Assembly: GCA_001898995.1 (NCBI GenBank)
Contig: MKVZ01000016.1
Span: forward strand, 57,134-121,133
Direction of reading: 5' to 3'
DNA: 64,000 nucleotides
DNA from: Rhizobiales bacterium 63-22
GTDB taxonomy: Bacteria > Pseudomonadota > Alphaproteobacteria > Rhizobiales > Rhizobiaceae
This document shows, one piece after another, positions 60,484 to 64,000 of this stretch. The notes under the pieces are model-generated. The model made no database searches. It worked only from the letters and a program-made list of their open reading frames with translations, and was not told the origin of the DNA. How positions within the stretch are numbered: position 1 is the first letter of the stretch; the number at the start of each line of letters is the position of its first letter. The position numbers and the translations under genes are program-made.

Positions 60484-61770
60484 CTATGCCGAATAGACGG
60501 TCTTGCCGGCCACTATAGTGCGAACCGCACGGCCCTGAAAGCGGGCACCCTCGAAACAACTGTTCTTCGAGCGCGAGTGAAGATCCTGCTCGCGCACGAT
60601 CCAGGGCTCGTCCAGATCGACGATGGCGAGATCGGCGCGCGCGCCGGGCCTGAGCGTGCCTGCGTCGAGGCCGAAGATCTTCGCCGGCGCGGTGGACAGA
60701 ACCTCGACCAGCCGGATGAGCGGGATGCTGTCATTGTGATAAAGGCGGAGTGCGGCGCCAAGCAGCGTTTCGAGGCCGATTGCCCCGGCCTCGGCATCGG
60801 AGAAGGGCAGGCGTTTGGTGTCCACATCCTGCGGATCGTGGGCGGAAACCACGATATCCACGGTGCCGTTCTTCACCGCCTCGACCATGGCGAGCCGGTC
60901 GTCCTCGCCGCGCAGCGGCGGCGACAGGCGGAAGAAGGTGCGGAACTCGCCGATATCGTTCTCGTTGAGCGATAGGTGATTGATCGAGATACCCGCCGTC
61001 ACCTTCGCACCGCCATCCTTGGCGCCGCGCACCACCTCCGCCGACATGGCGCAGGAAAGCTGCGCGGCGTGGTAGCGGCTGTCGGTGAGCGCGGCGAGGC
61101 GCAAATCGCGCTCCAGCGGGATCACCTCCGCCTCGCGCGGGCTGCCGGACAGGCCGAGCCAGCTTGCGAACAGGCCCTCGTTCATGACGCCGTTGGCCCC
61201 AAGGTAGGGATCGCGCGTCTCGCAGGCGATCACCGCGCCGAAATCGCGCGCATAGGTCAGCGCGCGGCGCATGACTTGGCTGTTGGCGATGGTGTGACGT
61301 CCGTCGGTGAAGGCGACCGCGCCGGCATCGCGCAGCAGGCCGAACTCGGTCATTTCCTCGCCGCGAAGTCCCTTGGTGATGGCCGCTGCCGGGTGAACGT
61401 TGACGATGGCCGTGTCGCGCGCGGTGCGCTTGACGAATTCCACCAGCGCCACATCGTCGATAACCGGATCGGTGTCGGGCATCATGACGATGGAGGTGAC
61501 GCCGCCCGCCGCCGCCGCGCGGCTCGCCGAGGCTATGGTTTCGCGGTGCTCGGCACCGGGTTCGCCGACGAAGACGCGCGCATCCACCAGACCGGGCAGC
61601 ACCGCCTTGCCGTTGAGATCGACTCTTTCCGCGCCCTCCGGCGCGCCCTGATTGCGGGCTTCGCTGCCTGCGGCGACGATCTTGCCGTTCTCGATCAGCA
61701 CGCTGCCGGTCTCGTCGAGACCGCGCGAGGGATCGACCACGCGCGCATTTTCGAACAGGATCGCGCTCAT
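60484..61770 (-). CDS. Dihydroorotase-like PyrC' protein, probably catalytically inactive
   Basis: 428 residues with full-length amidohydrolase fold similarity to class I dihydroorotase. The metal-binding His-x-His, expected after DxHVHLREPG, is replaced: the region reads [12 protein letters not shown] (residues 62-72). The DHCED-like site reads ACETRDP, and ATDHAPH reads VSAHDPQ. Loss of these ligands is the hallmark of the PyrC' partner of aspartate carbamoyltransferase (as in Pseudomonas pyrBC'), which is structural. It overlaps pyrB by four bases. Databases often label it pyrC; I expect a true pyrC elsewhere. Confidence 0.85.
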   Translation of the reverse strand: MSAILFENARVVDPSRGLDETGSVLIENGKIVAAGSEARNQGAPEGAERVDLNGKAVLPGLVDARVFVGEPGAEHRETIASASRAAAAGGVTSIVMMPDTDPVIDDVALVEFVKRTARDTAIVNVHPAAAITKGLRGEEMTEFGLLRDAGAVAFTDGRHTIANSQVMRRALTYARDFGAVIACETRDPYLGANGVMNEGLFASWLGLSGSPREAEVIPLERDLRLAALTDSRYHAAQLSCAMSAEVVRGAKDGGAKVTAGISINHLSLNENDIGEFRTFFRLSPPLRGEDDRLAMVEAVKNGTVDIVVSAHDPQDVDTKRLPFSDAEAGAIGLETLLGAALRLYHNDSIPLIRLVEVLSTAPAKIFGLDAGTLRPGARADLAIVDLDEPWIVREQDLHSRSKNSCFEGARFQGRAVRTIVAGKTVYSA

Positions 61771-62735
61771 GCTTTTTCTCCCGCGCTTGGGTTGCGGCGC
61801 GGATCGAGGAGCGCCTCCATGACCGCCATGCGCACGGCGACGCCCATTTCCACCTGCTGCTGGATGACGCTCTGCGGACCATCGGCGACATCGGAGGCGA
61901 TCTCGACGCCGCGATTCATCGGGCCGGGGTGCATGACCAGCGCATCGGGCTTGGCCCGTTTCAGCTTCTCCCGGTCGAGGCCGTGGAAATGGAAATATTC
62001 TCGCACCGAAGGCACGAAGGAGCCGGCCATGCGCTCGCGCTGAAGGCGCAGCATCATCACCACATCGGCGTCCTTCAGGCCCTCTTCCATGGAGTTGAAC
62101 ACCTCGACGCTCATATCGGCGATGCCGGAGGGCAGCAGCGTGGAGGGGGCGACGACGCGCACTCGCGCGCCGAGCGCGTTGAGCAGCAGGATGTTGGAGC
62201 GCGCCACGCGCGAATGTAGCACGTCGCCGCAGATGGCGACGGTGAGGCCCTCGATGCGGCCCTTGGCGCGGCGGATGGTGAGCGCGTCCAGAAGCGCCTG
62301 CGTCGGATGCTCATGCGCGCCGTCGCCGGCATTGACCACCGAGCAGCCGACCTTTTGCGCCAGCAGTGCTGCGGCGCCCGCCGAGGCATGGCGGATGACG
62401 AGAATGTCGGGCTGCATGGCGTTGAGCGTCATCGCGGTATCGATGAGCGTCTCGCCCTTTTTCACCGAGGAATTGCCCACCGACATGTTCATCACGTCGG
62501 CGCCCAGCCGTTTTCCGGCCAGTTCGAACGAGGACTGCGTGCGGGTCGAGGCTTCGAAGAAAAGGTTGATCTGGGTGCGGCCGCGCAGCACGGATTTCTT
62601 CTTCTCCGGCTGGCGCGAGACGGCGATTTCCTGATCGGCAAGATCGAGCAGACACGAAATGTCGGTGGGCGAAAGCCCCTTGATGCCAAGCAGGTGGCGA
62701 TGGGGGAAAAGCGGAGAGGCCGGTTGGTTTGTCAT
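61767..62735 (-). CDS. pyrB: Aspartate carbamoyltransferase catalytic subunit
   Basis: 322 residues. It condenses carbamoyl phosphate and aspartate in pyrimidine synthesis. The carbamoyl-phosphate loop is [18 protein letters not shown], the second site [14 protein letters not shown], then [16 protein letters not shown] and the aspartate region [16 protein letters not shown]. The 184 bases to the divergent aidB hold both promoters; no attenuator hairpin with a T run is obvious. First gene of the pyrB-pyrC'-plsY-dprA run. Confidence 0.96.
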   Translation of the reverse strand: MTNQPASPLFPHRHLLGIKGLSPTDISCLLDLADQEIAVSRQPEKKKSVLRGRTQINLFFEASTRTQSSFELAGKRLGADVMNMSVGNSSVKKGETLIDTAMTLNAMQPDILVIRHASAGAAALLAQKVGCSVVNAGDGAHEHPTQALLDALTIRRAKGRIEGLTVAICGDVLHSRVARSNILLLNALGARVRVVAPSTLLPSGIADMSVEVFNSMEEGLKDADVVMMLRLQRERMAGSFVPSVREYFHFHGLDREKLKRAKPDALVMHPGPMNRGVEIASDVADGPQSVIQQQVEMGVAVRMAVMEALLDPRRNPSAGEKA

Positions 62736-62919
62736 GGCAAGTCACTCCTATAGGACCGCGGCATCGGCCCCGCAACCGTCCTTATAACGGGCGGGCGCGA
62801 TTCCCAAAGAAAAACCTGTGCCGTTCTGACGGGAAATTGAGTGGAACAAGGGAAAATTTTAGCAAATCCCGTACAACCGGCTTAGAGTGCATTTGAATCG
62901 AACAAGACGGGACGAGTCC

Positions 62920-64000
62920 TTGAAAACGCACGAAGTCACCAACCAGACGCCGCCGCTCGCCGGCGGCAACGCCTATCTCGGCGACCCGCTCGTGATGCAG
63001 ATCGCCGCCCGGTTCCCGAAGGAACTGCACAGCGAACTGGAACAGACGGGCCGATTCGTGCTGTCGGCGGAAGCGCAGGATATGGCGCGCCTCGCCAATA
63101 CGGAACTGCCGAAGCTGCGCACGCATGACCGGCAGGGCAGGCGCGTCGACGTGGTGGAATATCATCCGGCCTATCATGCGCTGATGCGCCGTTCCATCGC
63201 GCAGGGGCTGCATTGCTCCATATGGGAAGAGAATCCGCTGGAGAACGGACGCCGCCATCAGGCGCGCGCGGCCCGCTTCTATCTCATGGCGCAGCTCGAA
63301 GCCGGGCACCTCTGCCCGCTGACCATGACCAGCGCCTCGCTCGCCGCGCTCATGGCTTCGCCGGATGTCTACAAGCAGTGGTCGCCGGCGGTGCTGTCGC
63401 GCAAATATGATTTCTCGCAGAAGCCGGCTTTCGCCAAGCACGGCGTTACGCTCGGCATGGGCATGACCGAGAAGCAGGGCGGCACCGACGTGCGCGCCAA
63501 CACCACCCGCGCCGAACCTGCCGTCGGCGGAGAATGGCGGATCACCGGCCATAAATGGTTCATGTCCGCGCCCATGTCGGACGCTTTCCTCGTTCTGGCG
63601 CAGGTCGATGAGGGCCTGTCCTGCTTCCTCATGCCCCGGCTGACGGAAAAAGGCAGCGGCAACGGCTTCTTCTTCCAGCGCCTTAAGGACAAGCTCGGCA
63701 ACCGCTCCAACGCCTCCGCGGAAGTGGAGTTCGACGCGGCCATCGGTCGGATGGTCGGCGGGCCGGGCGAGGGCGTGAAGACCATCATGGACATGGTTAC
63801 GCTGACGCGGCTCGATTGCGCTGTGGCCTCCGCCGGGATGATGCGCGCCGGCCTCGCCGAGGCGGTGCATCACAGCCGTCACCGCCAGGTGTTCGGCAAG
63901 GCGCTGATGGAACAGCCGCTGATGCGCCGCGTCTTGGCAGACATGGCGCTGGACGTGGCGGGTGCTACGGCGCTTTCCATGCGGCTTGCGCGCGCCTTCG
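62920..64000 (+). CDS. aidB: AidB-type acyl-CoA dehydrogenase, 5' part (cut by window end)
   Basis: 360 residues are visible from TTG 62920 and the frame is open to the last base. The N-terminus begins KTHEVTNQTPPLAGGNAYL, matching the AidB-specific domain, and GMGMTEKQGGTDVRANTT is the AidB/acyl-CoA dehydrogenase flavin signature. AidB responds to alkylation damage in E. coli, and in Brucella abortus an AidB protein has been tied to the polar kinase PdhS. TTG has only a weak GACGAG upstream. The next in-frame ATG is far inside, so the start is uncertain. Confidence 0.92.
   Translation, partial: MKTHEVTNQTPPLAGGNAYLGDPLVMQIAARFPKELHSELEQTGRFVLSAEAQDMARLANTELPKLRTHDRQGRRVDVVEYHPAYHALMRRSIAQGLHCSIWEENPLENGRRHQARAARFYLMAQLEAGHLCPLTMTSASLAALMASPDVYKQWSPAVLSRKYDFSQKPAFAKHGVTLGMGMTEKQGGTDVRANTTRAEPAVGGEWRITGHKWFMSAPMSDAFLVLAQVDEGLSCFLMPRLTEKGSGNGFFFQRLKDKLGNRSNASAEVEFDAAIGRMVGGPGEGVKTIMDMVTLTRLDCAVASAGMMRAGLAEAVHHSRHRQVFGKALMEQPLMRRVLADMALDVAGATALSMRLARAF

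Noticed and set aside
1..64000. CRISPR arrays or prophage genes
   Set aside because: No regularly spaced direct repeats with unique spacers, no cas-like proteins and no phage structural genes were found on either strand.

Overview
This window reads as a chromosome segment of an alphaproteobacterium of the Brucellaceae (Brucella/Ochrobactrum clade). The reasons are a complete erythritol pathway in the Brucella gene order, the Trm112-like gene/leuB/asd/leuD neighbourhood, adjacent divK and pleD, a pyrB gene paired with a dihydroorotase-like gene, and many short palindromic extragenic elements. By eye the GC content is about 60%, a little above what I expect for Brucella itself, so I do not name a genus. 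In Brucella many of these genes lie on chromosome II, but nothing here proves which replicon this is. I see no insertion sequence, prophage, CRISPR array or plasmid function.

Layout. 1-7 kb: erythritol catabolism (eryA 3' part, eryB, eryC, eryD, eryH/tpiA2, eryI/rpiB), then a class II fructose-bisphosphate aldolase and rpsU. 7-14.7 kb: a TPR lipoprotein, a VOC protein, the methionine ABC importer metNIQ (minus strand), a prolyl-tRNA editing-type deacylase, a thioredoxin-TPR protein, a LON-domain protein and a Trm112-like protein. 14.8-33.5 kb: leuB, an MHS-type transporter, asd, a metallopeptidase, leuD, a three-gene citE-like/DUF1737/VOC unit, an M3 oligopeptidase, mgtE, typA, a further VOC protein, a YigZ protein, a DUF808 membrane protein, serA and anmK.

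33.5-45.6 kb is the accessory centrepiece. It holds a giant Pls/PosA-type nonribosomal peptide synthetase: an adenylation domain, a thiolation domain, then six membrane segments interleaved with three hexapeptide-type domains. Two translationally coupled partners follow, a GNAT acetyltransferase and a 4'-phosphopantetheinyl transferase. Next come an OmpR-type two-component system and a four-gene operon encoding a HAD phosphatase, a class III aminotransferase, an alpha/beta hydrolase with a Cys nucleophile, and a FemAB-like GNAT protein. The four-gene operon is preceded by four 11-bp direct repeats that look like a response-regulator site. My by-eye specificity code resembles lysine-activating domains. 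I infer a membrane-bound system that makes a small cationic (poly)amino acid or aminoacylated surface product, with its own activation, protection and regulation. A tRNA-Cys gene closes the region.

45.8-64 kb: dinB with an N-terminal zinc finger, rnk, a DUF3572 gene, divK-pleD (cell cycle and cyclic-di-GMP), rpmG, then a minus-strand run: MFS transporter, NUDIX hydrolase, DUF983 protein, rnr, topA, a small plus-strand gene, dprA, plsY, a degenerate dihydroorotase (PyrC'-type) and pyrB. The divergent aidB runs off the right end.

Minus-strand genes ending at 16170, 45850 and 55641 all stop inside or against copies of the same palindromic extragenic element. Several other long hairpins fill the intergenic spaces.
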